A stretch of DNA of 64,000 bases, taken from an uncultured Bacteroidota bacterium (GTDB lineage Bacteria; Bacteroidota; Bacteroidia; Flavobacteriales_F; PHOS-HE28). The notes beneath the pieces are model-generated. The model did no database searches. It had not been told where the DNA came from and saw nothing but the letters and a program-made list of their open reading frames with translations. The stretch spans positions 208,814-272,813 of the forward strand of contig CADEDY010000002.1 in the NCBI GenBank assembly GCA_902826215.1, in the 5' to 3' direction. Position numbers and translations under genes: made by a program. Of the stretch, positions 53,803-62,341 are shown in pieces. The first letter of the stretch is position 1. Every line of letters starts with the position of its first letter.

Positions 53803-54560
53803 GGCAACAAGGCGTACAGCAACGGCCTGCTCGGTGCAGCATCGTTCATGAAGTGCGGGAGTTGCAACTCCAGGAGGTATTCTCCATCGCGGACCTCCGC
53901 TGGAACATGTAGCAATTCGCTAATAGTTCGCTCGCGATCCACCGTGTTGGGAAAGTCCCAGAAGGCATGGTGCGCGGCCAGTACGCCGCCATCTTCTTCG
54001 CGGTCCACGCTCGGGAGGTCGAGCAACAGGTGTTTCACGCCGATGCTGCGCAACCAGGCGCAAGCCGTGCTTTGCATGTAGGGCGGATTCGTTCCGCTCC
54101 AGTCGCGCGGCACGTCGTCGAATGCAGGTAGGGTGCGGATCACCAAAGCTTCCGGCGGGCGCTCGTTCACCACGCTGCGAAGTTGCTCCAGGGTGATCAC
54201 CAGGTCGGTCTTGGTATCCGGCGCACGACGATCCTCGGGTCGTAAGCTCACCACCTGCGCGGTGAAGAAGTAACGCTTGAATTGATCCCCGACCGGATAC
54301 ACTTCCGGAGCGATATGCCCGACGCTTTCGGTGTGCGTGCCGTGGCCATGCGGGTTGAAGAAGATGTTCCGGAAGTTCACCGGGCTGCCTTCACTGACCG
54401 CGTAGATCGCGTCTTCGTTGCGCACTGGTTCCATCCGCACGGGGTCGACCCACCATGCACGAACCTGTGGTTCACCATCACGTAACGGCAAGGAGAGGTC
54501 CAATGGTCTGGCGAGGTCCACCTTGAAGGTGCGGCCGTGGTGGGAGATCTCAGCGATCAT
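53799..54560 (-). CDS. Cyclase-family (kynurenine formamidase-like) hydrolase
   Basis: The 253-residue protein resembles the Cyclase/KynB family of metal-dependent hydrolases. The signature HxGTHxD appears as HGHGTHTE with the final Asp replaced by Glu. LDLSLPL opens the domain and a LLLDLPSVD segment, typical of the fold, follows around residue 175, with a late ELLHVPAEVRDGEYLLELQLP. The substrate is unknown; no tryptophan-degradation genes are near. It overlaps hemW by 11 bases and the YjbR gene by 4. Confidence 0.85.
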   Translation of the reverse strand: MIAEISHHGRTFKVDLARPLDLSLPLRDGEPQVRAWWVDPVRMEPVRNEDAIYAVSEGSPVNFRNIFFNPHGHGTHTESVGHIAPEVYPVGDQFKRYFFTAQVVSLRPEDRRAPDTKTDLVITLEQLRSVVNERPPEALVIRTLPAFDDVPRDWSGTNPPYMQSTACAWLRSIGVKHLLLDLPSVDREEDGGVLAAHHAFWDFPNTVDRERTISELLHVPAEVRDGEYLLELQLPHFMNDAAPSRPLLYALLP

Positions 54561-55677
54561 CGTCGGTGACGAAGAGGTCCGAGGCGATACGGTCCGCGAA
54601 GTGCCGACCGGCCTTGGTCAAAACTAATCGCCCATCGGTAACGGACAGGTGACCGTTCGACACATGGCTTTGGAAGGCCGACGAGTTGATCCGCAACGCA
54701 TCGATCTCCAAGGCCGGGATCTCCACGCCACGTGTGGTCCGCAGGCCGGTCATCAAACGTTCGTTGGTGCGCTGGGTCGCGGTCAATTCCTCGCTCTCGA
54801 AGTAGGGCGTTCCTTCGGCCAAGGCAGCGGTGTAGCGTGCGTTGTTGGCCACGTTCCAACGCCGCACTTTGCCATCGAACGAATGCGCCGAAGGGCCGAT
54901 GCCGAGGTAGGGAACGCCTTCCCAATACGCGGTGTTGTGCTTGGACAAGTGCCCTTCCCGAGCGAAGTTGCTGATCTCGTAGTGTTGCAGTCCGGCTTGT
55001 TCCATGCGGTCGATCAACCGATCGAACTGTGCGCTTTGGGCATCGTCCTCCGGCATGCGTACTTGTCCCTTTTGCACTTGATGCGCCAAGGCCGTGCGTG
55101 GTTCCACCGTGAGACAGTAGGCACTCAGGTGCGGCATCCCATGGTCCAATGCGATCGTGAGTTGTTCGTCCCATTCGGCCAGGTCCATGCCGGGCAAGCC
55201 GTAAATGAGGTCGATGGTCCACGATGCGAAACCGGCCTTCGCGATCAGTTCGATGCTCTTCAAGGCGTGTGCTGCCGTGTGTGCGCGGCCCATGAACCTC
55301 AACCGATCTTCGCGGAAGCTCTGCGTGCCCATGCTGATGCGCGTGATACCGCTATCGAGCCAGGCATCCAAGCGCTCTTGCGTGATGTCATCGGGGTTCG
55401 CCTCCAAGGTCACCTCGGCCGTGCGATCCACACGGAAGAGGTCCTGCGCTTGTTGAATGAATGCTGCGATCCGATCGGGTTCCAATAAGCTCGGCGTGCC
55501 ACCACCGAAATAGATCGTAGACACACTCGCGTCACCCAGCTCCTTGCTGCGCCGGATCAGTTCCAGTCCCATGGCATCCAACACCGAGTCTTGGTGCGCT
55601 TGGTTCGTGCTGAAGTGGAAGTCGCAATACGTGCACGCTTGTCGGCAGAAGGGAATGTGGATATAAACGCCGGCCAT
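54550..55677 (-). CDS. hemW: Radical SAM heme chaperone HemW
   Basis: The 375-residue protein begins MAGVYIHIPFCRQACTYCDF, the CxxxCxxC iron-sulfur motif with the HemW-specific IHIPFC context. TIYFGGGTPSLL, ITRISMGTQSF and the C-terminal HemN-like domain (THHYEISNFAREG-like segment LQHYEISNFAREGHLSKHN, in parts) are present. It lacks features of true coproporphyrinogen dehydrogenase HemN. HemW binds haem and delivers it to haem proteins. It starts 2 bases after the kinase gene stop. Confidence 0.93.
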   Translation of the reverse strand: MAGVYIHIPFCRQACTYCDFHFSTNQAHQDSVLDAMGLELIRRSKELGDASVSTIYFGGGTPSLLEPDRIAAFIQQAQDLFRVDRTAEVTLEANPDDITQERLDAWLDSGITRISMGTQSFREDRLRFMGRAHTAAHALKSIELIAKAGFASWTIDLIYGLPGMDLAEWDEQLTIALDHGMPHLSAYCLTVEPRTALAHQVQKGQVRMPEDDAQSAQFDRLIDRMEQAGLQHYEISNFAREGHLSKHNTAYWEGVPYLGIGPSAHSFDGKVRRWNVANNARYTAALAEGTPYFESEELTATQRTNERLMTGLRTTRGVEIPALEIDALRINSSAFQSHVSNGHLSVTDGRLVLTKAGRHFADRIASDLFVTDDDR

Positions 55678-55679
55678 CT

Positions 55680-57221
55680 TCAGCCGGCCGTGTTCTCGCT
55701 AACGAGGACCTCATTCAACACTCCCTGATTCAACGTGATCCGGAACGTCGTTCCCTTTCCCGGTGCGCTGCGCTTCACAAAGATCTTGCCGCCGTGGTAC
55801 TGCTCGATGATGCGTTTGCTCAATGAGAGACCAAGACCCCAGCCGCGCTTCTTGGTGGTGAAGCCGGGTTGGAAGACCGTGCGGTGCTGCGATTGGGGCA
55901 TGCCCTTGCCGCTGTCGGTGACATCGATGTGTACCTGGTTGCCTTCGGGGATGATCTCCAGTTCGATGGAGCCTTCGCCTTCCATGGCGTCGATGGCGTT
56001 GCGGATCAGGTTCTCGAACACCCAGCTGAAGAGCGCGCGGTTCAGCGGAACCAGCATGTCGGGGTCGGCGGGTTGCACGACTTCGATGCGCACGCGACCG
56101 GGCAATCGCGGACGCAGGTAGAGCACCGTGGCGCGCAAGGTGTGGTAGAGCTTTTCGGAGGTGAGGTCCGGCGCGGATCCGATCTTGCTGAAGCGTTCGG
56201 TGATCACTTCCAAGCGATCGACATCCTTGCGCATCTCGGTGATCGCCTCGGGGTTCTGGTCCTTCAGCAATTCCATCCACGCCATCAACGAACTGAGCGG
56301 CGTGCCGAGCTGGTGTGCTGTCTCCTTCGCCATGCCCACCCACACCTGGTTCTGTTCGGCGTTGCGGAAGATGCTGAAGAGCGCGTAGGCCACGATCAGG
56401 AAAAGGCCGAGGATCACGAGCTGCACGTATGGGAAGTAGCGCAGCTGGGTGATCACCAAGGACTCCTCGTAGAAGATGTAGTTGCGGCCTTTGCCAGGCA
56501 GGTCGATCGCGATGGGCTTGTTCGCTTGCTCCATGGTGCGGATGCGCGCTTGCATGGCCGAGCTGTCCCGCATCACCGCCGGTTCGATGTGACCCGATTC
56601 GATGATGTGCGTGCGCGTGCTGTCCGTGTAGATCACCGGCACGGCGGCGGTGCTCATCACCGTTTCGGAGATGAAGGAGCGGATGATCCCGTCCATCACA
56701 TCCTGCAATTCGGTCACCACTTTCGAGTCCTTGTAGTGCAGGAGTTGTTTCTCCACTCCCGGCACGGCGATCTCGATCGGTGGATGCAGCGCGGCCATCG
56801 CGTCGATCTCCTGTGCCAACCTTTCCGGGTCGTTGATGATCGCCGGATCCACGTTGCGGTCGATGAGCTTGTGCTTCTTCGTATCGGTGATGATCACCGG
56901 TACCGTGGTGTTGTCGCTCACCACGCGCAGGTAGAACGAGAAGTCGGTGTCGGCGCTGCTGCCCAAGCGCTGCATGGCTTCGGCGAGCAGCTGCACTTTC
57001 TTGCGCTCCTCCTCACGCAGCCGTTCGAAGAGCCGCTCGGTGTAGTTCACCAGCTCGGCGCGGTTCTGCACAGCTTCGGCCCAGAGTTGCACCTTGCGTC
57101 GCTCCTCGAAGCGCACGCGTTCCACGATGCGGTTGCTGTACCACAACGAGGCGCCCACGATCAGCATGGCCACTACGGCCAAGGCCAATTTCCAGCGCTG
57201 TTTGCGGGAGTACAGATCCAT
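55680..57221 (-). CDS. Sensor histidine kinase without adjacent response regulator
   Basis: The 513-residue protein has a membrane segment (about 10-30), an extracytoplasmic sensor region (31-265) that is partly coiled-coil and contains two similar stretches each with VPVIxTDxxxxxxI and hydrophobic endings, and then a second membrane segment (about 270-290). The His box is AKETAHQLGTPLSSLMAWMELL (about 300, in parts). The ATPase domain has NLIRNAIDAM (N box), DSGKGMP (G1) and GWGLGLSLSKRI (G2). The ETAHQLGTP box is common in Bacteroidota kinases. No response regulator gene is near. Confidence 0.9.
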   Translation of the reverse strand: MDLYSRKQRWKLALAVVAMLIVGASLWYSNRIVERVRFEERRKVQLWAEAVQNRAELVNYTERLFERLREEERKKVQLLAEAMQRLGSSADTDFSFYLRVVSDNTTVPVIITDTKKHKLIDRNVDPAIINDPERLAQEIDAMAALHPPIEIAVPGVEKQLLHYKDSKVVTELQDVMDGIIRSFISETVMSTAAVPVIYTDSTRTHIIESGHIEPAVMRDSSAMQARIRTMEQANKPIAIDLPGKGRNYIFYEESLVITQLRYFPYVQLVILGLFLIVAYALFSIFRNAEQNQVWVGMAKETAHQLGTPLSSLMAWMELLKDQNPEAITEMRKDVDRLEVITERFSKIGSAPDLTSEKLYHTLRATVLYLRPRLPGRVRIEVVQPADPDMLVPLNRALFSWVFENLIRNAIDAMEGEGSIELEIIPEGNQVHIDVTDSGKGMPQSQHRTVFQPGFTTKKRGWGLGLSLSKRIIEQYHGGKIFVKRSAPGKGTTFRITLNQGVLNEVLVSENTAG

Positions 57222-57295
57222 GCGTCGGGGTGAAGTTCGCGATCGTTACGGAACCACGCGGCCTATCAGCGGTCAATGGTCGCTTTTCGAGGGCA

Positions 57296-59968
57296 CTATT
57301 GCTCCAGCTCGAAGGTGGCCTGTTCCTCCGGTTCCGGTTCCTTGAACAAGCGTCCCAGCCCCTTCTTCTCGCGGCCCTTGGTGCTTTGTGCACCGGCGGT
57401 CGGCAGGGTATCCGTGCCTTCGGGCAACACTTCGAAACGCGGTGCAGCCGGGTCTCCTTTCGGTGTTCCGCTCTTCGGCTCGGTCTTGCCCTTGAACAGG
57501 CCCAGCTCTTCGCGGAGGATCTGTTTCAACTCCTGCTTCTGTTCTTGGAACTGTTGTTTCCGCTTGGCCGCGGCCATGGCTCCATCGTTCCCGAACTGCG
57601 GGTCGCTGGTGGTGCCGTACATGTGCAGGAAGATCCGCATGCCCGTGCCGTCGTCCACCACAGGGCCGAATTCATCCTGACTGCTGGCCGTGCGGAACAG
57701 ATCGCTCAGGCGAAAACTCAGGTGGTGGTCGATGCGGTCGTCGAACCAATGTGTGCCGCTGAGCTCGATGTCCATCACGGTGCTGCTCACCAACATCTGC
57801 GGAATGTGTACCGCGCCATCGCGGATCTCGATCTGGTTCTCCAGCTTCGCGAAGCGCACATCGCCGAGGCGTTGCCGTAATTGCGGAATGTCCACGAAGG
57901 GGGCCACCAATTTGTTCTTCTGCAAGTGATCGGCGACTTCCAGCAAGGGCGCATGGCCTTTGATCGCGCCATTCTCCACGCCGATGTCGATCACGCACAC
58001 GAGACGTTGCATGTCCAGCTGCATGCTCGGGGAGAGCGGTGCGTTGAAAGCGACCTCGGCATGCGTGCGACCGCTCAAATGCTTGCTGCCGATGAAGTCC
58101 TGACCGAAGTCCTGGAACTCGCGGAAGAGCTGTGTGAGGTCGATGTCCTTCAATGTGGCGTTGATGGCGAGCGGATAGGCCGATCCGTTCCCATGCGTAT
58201 CCAGTTCCAGGTTGCCGCTTACGGTGCCCGATGCACTTTGGAAGGTGACGGGGGATACGCGCAGCACGCGGTCCTTCATGCGCACGGTTCCGCGGATGTC
58301 ATCGGCGACGAAGTCCTCGAACACGAGCTGATCCACCTTCACCTGCAGGTCCATCTCGATCGCTGCTGGAAGGCGCAAGCTGTAATCCTTGGCATCGGCC
58401 GAGGCATCTTCGCTGCGGATCAACGCGGCGAGGTCGATGTGCGGCGAGGAGGCCTTCGCTTCGATCACCAAGCGCTGGTCGTCGAAGAGCAGGTAGGGCA
58501 TCAGGTTGCGCAAGGTGCCGCTCAGCTCGATGGGGCTCTGTTGGAATTGCAGTTTCAAGCCCTGCACCGTGGCATCGTTGCCGTGTACCGCGAGGTCGGC
58601 ATCGAGGTGTTCGATCCGGTGCCGCACGCCTTTCAGTTTCAAGGTGGCATCACGCAACGCGACGTTACCCCCGACCGCCAAGGCACGCAGGTCCTTGGGT
58701 CGGATGTCGCCGACATCGCGGAGCTTGCCTGTCATGTGCAGCTCGGTCTTCAGGCGGCCGCTCACTTGCTCAAGGGTATCCACCTGGGCGAAGCGCAAGA
58801 GTTCGGCCAGGCCGATGTCCGCTTTCAGGTCAGCCTTCACCGCGGCGTTGGTGAGGCCGTTGCTCTGCCAGTTGCCACTGAGGCTGCCGCCCGCGCTCTT
58901 CGCCGAGAAGCCCTTCACCACCAATTTGCTCGGGGTGCCGTTGGGCGTCAACTCCAAGGCCAGCTCGCCGAACACATCGGTGAAGGTGGCGCCGCTGCGG
59001 GCCTCCTTCAACTTGCCCTTGATCACCTTGGCACCCACCGACAGCGACGGACCACTTTGGATAGGCCCCGCATAATGGATGGCGAGGTCCACTTCGCCGC
59101 GCATGGTGTAGCGGCTCATTGCGGTCGTCATGCGCTGCGGCAACAAGGCCACGGCATCACCGAGGTCCAGGCCCAACCCGTTGGCCCGCAGGTCCAGCAT
59201 AGTGCCCTTGTCACTTTCGGTCACGGCCATGGTCAGTTCCAAGGGCACGCTGCCGCTCAACACCTCGCCCTTCGTGATCCGGAACAACGCATCGGCGCCG
59301 CCGAAAGCCAAGTTCAACCGCAGGTGGGCCTGTCTGTCGGCCAGCATCAGTTCGTCGGCGTTCATCCACGAGAGCAGGTGGGCGTCGCCGTTCAGCGTCA
59401 GTTCGTTCAGCTCTTCGCTGAAGCGGCCGGTCAGGACGAGCTGCTTGCTCTCGGTGGTCACCGCCAGCTTCGAACGGTCGTCGCGGTAGCGCACGTGCAG
59501 GTCCTTGAAGCTCACCTTCTCCAAGTTGATCGGCGACGATCCGGTGGCCGTGCTATCGGTCTTCCACACCAGGTAGTTGCCGTTGCCATTGCCGTCCAGC
59601 GCGGGGTACAGCCGTACCTGCACACCGTGGATCTCTTGCACGGTGTAGCTGCCTTGGAACAGGTCCCACAGGCTGAATTCCAGAAAGAGCTCCTTGGCGT
59701 AGAGGAGCGTATCCGGCGTTGCGTCATCGGTACGCACCTCCATGGCGAGCACATCGTGTAGTCGCATGCTGGCCTGTGGAAAGCGCGCCACCAGCGTCAG
59801 GTCCATGTCGCTCACCGTCACCGGGGCCTTCAGCTGCATGTTCAAGGCGCCCACCAGCTTCACTTTCACCTCCGTCTCGTACACGCTGGCCAGCACCACC
59901 AAGGCACCGAAGCCCACCACCACCAAGGTAGCGAGCACAAGAAGCGCGTTGCGGAGTCGACGTAGCAT
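57296..59968 (-). CDS. AsmA-like envelope protein
   Basis: The 890-residue protein has an N-terminal membrane anchor (about 5-28, LLVLATLVVVGFGALVVLA). AsmA repeats follow: VYETEVKVKLVGALNMQL and VTVSDMDLTLVARFPQASMRLHDV are the classic AsmA N-terminal features. A very long beta-rich body and an AsmA_2-like C-terminal region (about 600-800: MKDRVLRVSPVTFQSASGTVSGNLEL in parts) follow, ending in a Lys/Glu-rich tail (about 810-890). AsmA-family proteins are now seen as bridge-like phospholipid carriers between inner and outer membranes. The ATG at 59968 is preceded by TACCTTTC. Confidence 0.88.
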   Translation of the reverse strand: MLRRLRNALLVLATLVVVGFGALVVLASVYETEVKVKLVGALNMQLKAPVTVSDMDLTLVARFPQASMRLHDVLAMEVRTDDATPDTLLYAKELFLEFSLWDLFQGSYTVQEIHGVQVRLYPALDGNGNGNYLVWKTDSTATGSSPINLEKVSFKDLHVRYRDDRSKLAVTTESKQLVLTGRFSEELNELTLNGDAHLLSWMNADELMLADRQAHLRLNLAFGGADALFRITKGEVLSGSVPLELTMAVTESDKGTMLDLRANGLGLDLGDAVALLPQRMTTAMSRYTMRGEVDLAIHYAGPIQSGPSLSVGAKVIKGKLKEARSGATFTDVFGELALELTPNGTPSKLVVKGFSAKSAGGSLSGNWQSNGLTNAAVKADLKADIGLAELLRFAQVDTLEQVSGRLKTELHMTGKLRDVGDIRPKDLRALAVGGNVALRDATLKLKGVRHRIEHLDADLAVHGNDATVQGLKLQFQQSPIELSGTLRNLMPYLLFDDQRLVIEAKASSPHIDLAALIRSEDASADAKDYSLRLPAAIEMDLQVKVDQLVFEDFVADDIRGTVRMKDRVLRVSPVTFQSASGTVSGNLELDTHGNGSAYPLAINATLKDIDLTQLFREFQDFGQDFIGSKHLSGRTHAEVAFNAPLSPSMQLDMQRLVCVIDIGVENGAIKGHAPLLEVADHLQKNKLVAPFVDIPQLRQRLGDVRFAKLENQIEIRDGAVHIPQMLVSSTVMDIELSGTHWFDDRIDHHLSFRLSDLFRTASSQDEFGPVVDDGTGMRIFLHMYGTTSDPQFGNDGAMAAAKRKQQFQEQKQELKQILREELGLFKGKTEPKSGTPKGDPAAPRFEVLPEGTDTLPTAGAQSTKGREKKGLGRLFKEPEPEEQATFELEQ

Positions 59969-59979
59969 GGGTAAGCTGC

Positions 59980-59987
59980 GAAAGGTA
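59980..59987 (-). promoter_or_regulatory. -7-like element (TACCTTTC) for the AsmA gene
   Basis: One base from TAnnTTTG, 11 bases before the ATG at 59968. Confidence 0.4.
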
Positions 59988-60063
59988 TCCCGGTGGTACA
60001 AGGCCTAACGGCAAAACCCGTGCTGTTCGTTCACAGGGGGGTGTTAGGGGGCATTTCACCAGC

Positions 60064-60071
60064 TATCTTTG
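60064..60071 (+). promoter_or_regulatory. -7 promoter element (TATCTTTG) for the toxin-antitoxin-like pair
   Basis: A perfect TAnnTTTG ending 5 bases before the ATG at 60077. Transcription should begin at or next to the start codon. Confidence 0.55.
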
Positions 60072-60076
60072 GTGGG

Positions 60077-60310
60077 ATGACCAAGGCCAAGGAGAAGATC
60101 ACCATTTCGCGGAAGCTCAGTGCCGAGGGCGAAGCCATGAACATGGCTTTCAAAAAGGCTACGAAGCGTGCTACAAGTGAAGCGTTCACTGTGCGAAAGA
60201 CCATTCTAGTTGAACGAGGCGGATGGTTGGTCCGCGTTCGTCAGGATGGTAGAGTTTGGCGCAGGGTGAAGAAGTTGCAACCCGTCGAGATCCCGAAGGG
60301 TCAGGTGTGA
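60077..60310 (+). CDS. Small basic protein, putative antitoxin
   Basis: The 77-residue protein (MTKAKEKITISRKLSAEGEA..., very Lys/Arg-rich in the last 40 residues) ends immediately before a zeta-toxin-like kinase gene (its TGA abuts the next ATG). Small genes in that position are commonly the antitoxin. It does not resemble the epsilon antitoxin. The basic character would also fit an RNA- or DNA-binding partner. A perfect -7 element lies 5 bases upstream. Confidence 0.65.
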   Translation: MTKAKEKITISRKLSAEGEAMNMAFKKATKRATSEAFTVRKTILVERGGWLVRVRQDGRVWRRVKKLQPVEIPKGQV

Positions 60311-61140
60311 ATGGGTCGCCAACCGCGATTACGGGTGTTCGCTGGGCCCAATGGTTCGGGCAAGAGCATCATGAAGCGGCAAGTCGAACGGACCGTGGTG
60401 GACGGGCGTGAAGTTCAGTTGGGCGTTTACGTGAATGCCGATGAGATCGCCGCAACATTGCGCGAGGCAAAGCTTTTGGACTTTTCGAAGTACAAGGTGA
60501 GCGGCGACCCGGACAACTTCAGGAGATCGCAGCTGGTTCCGGTCTGTTGAATGGATCATTCACCCGGCATCATTTCTGCACAGAGTATCGGATCTCAGGG
60601 GCACTCTTCCATTTGGTCCGCATGGTCCATGTGGAGCATTTCGCCCAAATGCTGACCGCGTACATCTGTGAGGAACTGTTGAAAGCCAAGGTGAAGTTCT
60701 CCTTTGAAACGGTGTTCAGCCATAAGAGCAAGCTCGCTTTCATGGAACGTGCGAAGGCAGCGGGATACAAGGTCTATCTGTATTTCATCGCTACTGAATC
60801 TCCGGAGATCAACGTGGAACGTGTGGGGATCCGCGTGAGCAATGGCGGCCACGATGTACCGCGGAAGAAGATCATCGATCGGTATGAGCGGGCTTTGGGT
60901 CAACTCTTGCCGGCCATCGACCTGTGCTACCATGCGTTCGTTTTCGACAACTCCAAGGCATTCGTGGCATCCAATGATGATCCATTGCTCTTTGCCGAAA
61001 TGAAACGAACTCCCCAAGGGTTGAACTGGGCTTGGAACACGGAAAGAATTCCATCATGGTTCATCCGTCATTACTTGGTTGCAAGTGGAGATCCACTCTA
61101 TGTGGATGTGGCCCGGATCGCGTTGGAAGGGCGGAAGTAG
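60311..61140 (+). pseudogene. Zeta-toxin-like kinase broken by a one-base frameshift
   Basis: The first part (60311-60550) encodes a P-loop kinase N-terminus with Walker A GPNGSGKS and NADEIAATLRE, of the zeta-toxin type (UDP-sugar kinase family). The frame runs into TGA at 60548. The rest of the protein continues in the next frame (to 61140): QEIAAGSGLLNG, the FSFETVFSHKSKLAFM substrate/Walker-B-like region and VRIGIRVSNGGHDVP-like GIRVSNGGHDV with a C-terminal LYHAFVFDNS-like segment. Adding one T at the AACTTC at 60515-60520 would give DNFQEIAAGSG and restore about 275 residues. This is either a genuine inactivating deletion or a sequencing error. Confidence 0.8.
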
Positions 61141-61288
61141 ACGTGTAGTTCGCAGTTCTCAGGGCAGACACAATACAAGGTCATTGCCCGGGTATGCAGC
61201 GAGCATCCTGTTGAAGTCCAAAGCCGGAAAGGAAGAAGGCAACACAATGACTTGGACCCTCGGAGCCGAACAAATTGCTTCACCGTCC

Positions 61289-62131
61289 TCACTTCTTCCC
61301 GCCCAACCGGAATTGACCGCCGAAGACCACGCTGCCTTGGTAGGCCCAGAAATGCTGGCTGGCGCGGTCGTCCGCCGTGCCGGTGGTGAGCACGCTGGGC
61401 AGGTCGATCCAGCTGCCTTTGGCGGTACCGCGCACGAAGAGGTGCTCCAGGAAGGTGAAGTGAAGGCCCGCTTGCGCCCCCACACCCACACCGGCCACAT
61501 GGAACGCGTTGTTCTTCCCTTCGCCGAAGAGCCGCACATCGCTACGCGGGATCACCGGCCCGGCGTGGAGGCCTTCGAAGGCATGCAACCGTTGGCGCCC
61601 ATTGGTGCTGGCCCACAGGCCGTCGTAGTGTTCCAGGTCCGCGCTCAAGAGGTTGAGGCCATCGGTGTGCTCGTAGGTCAGGAACTGGGGTGTCAAGGTC
61701 ACGTCCTTCGAGTCGCCTTCGGCTGCGGTATAGACGGTGGAACACGTGGGATCCACCCAACCATCCATGCGCACGGTCTGGTCCTGCACCATCACGTACT
61801 TCATGTGGTCCAGCCCGAGCGAGAGGCTCCAGCGCTCGGCCAAGAACCAACCGATGCGGTAGTTGTACTGCGGCACCCACATTTCCTCCGGCGCGAAGTA
61901 GTTGTCCACGCTGAAGTTCCGCGGCTTGTCCTTCGCCACCACATGCCGCAAGGTGAAATCGTACCCCGGCCCGTCGAAGTGGATGTCGCTCCAGCTGAAC
62001 CCCGATCGGTTGTAGCCCCAGTCAAGGAACACCGACCCTTTGGGGGCAGGTGCGCTCGGGATCTGCGCCTGCGCTTCATCACTTGCAAGAAGCACGATCA
62101 CCGCAAGGAAGAGCACACTACGGAAGGGCAT
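61289..62131 (-). CDS. Secreted beta-rich (outer-membrane barrel-like) protein
   Basis: The 280-residue protein has a signal peptide (MPFRSVLFLAVIVLLASDEAQAQ) and alternates short hydrophobic strands with polar turns, ending in a strand-like VVFGGQFRLGGKK. Aromatic girdle residues (WGYNRSGFSW, YDFTLRHVV, YRIGWFLAERWSLSLGL) fit an outer-membrane barrel. No family is recognised. A -7 element (TACCTTCG) lies 26 bases before the ATG. It diverges from another barrel-like gene. Confidence 0.7.
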   Translation of the reverse strand: MPFRSVLFLAVIVLLASDEAQAQIPSAPAPKGSVFLDWGYNRSGFSWSDIHFDGPGYDFTLRHVVAKDKPRNFSVDNYFAPEEMWVPQYNYRIGWFLAERWSLSLGLDHMKYVMVQDQTVRMDGWVDPTCSTVYTAAEGDSKDVTLTPQFLTYEHTDGLNLLSADLEHYDGLWASTNGRQRLHAFEGLHAGPVIPRSDVRLFGEGKNNAFHVAGVGVGAQAGLHFTFLEHLFVRGTAKGSWIDLPSVLTTGTADDRASQHFWAYQGSVVFGGQFRLGGKK

Positions 62132-62157
62132 GGGTCGGAACGTGTCGCCGTTCGCCG

Positions 62158-62165
62158 CGAAGGTA
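62158..62165 (-). promoter_or_regulatory. -7 promoter element (TACCTTCG) for the barrel-like gene at 61289-62131
   Basis: A minus-strand TAnnTTCG match 26 bases before the ATG at 62131. Confidence 0.45.
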
Positions 62166-62341
62166 GGGTGGGGGTGTGCGGAAGAGACCTTCGCCTAACT
62201 TGGACACTTCGCCGGTGCAAAGTGCCCAGCGCTGATATCGTTGGACCTCAAGAGAAACTTCTGATCCAGCTTTGCCAAATGCATCACATATACACGTTTC
62301 GACACCGTGGGGATCTCAGCGGGAGCGATCCTTCTGGTGCA

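Noticed and set aside
54232..54560. A kynurenine pathway role for the cyclase-family hydrolase
   Set aside because: No other tryptophan-degradation gene is nearby and the metal motif ends in Glu instead of Asp, so no specific substrate is claimed.
57881..59761. A 626-codon open frame on the plus strand opposite the AsmA-like gene
   Set aside because: It is the antisense shadow of a high-G+C gene: rich in His, Gln and Arg with no domain or signal peptide, and the minus-strand AsmA-like protein is clearly real.
60515..60550. Programmed ribosomal frameshift in the zeta-like kinase
   Set aside because: There is no slippery heptamer or downstream structure of the known kind, and one inserted T restores a normal-looking sequence, so a deletion or read error is simpler.
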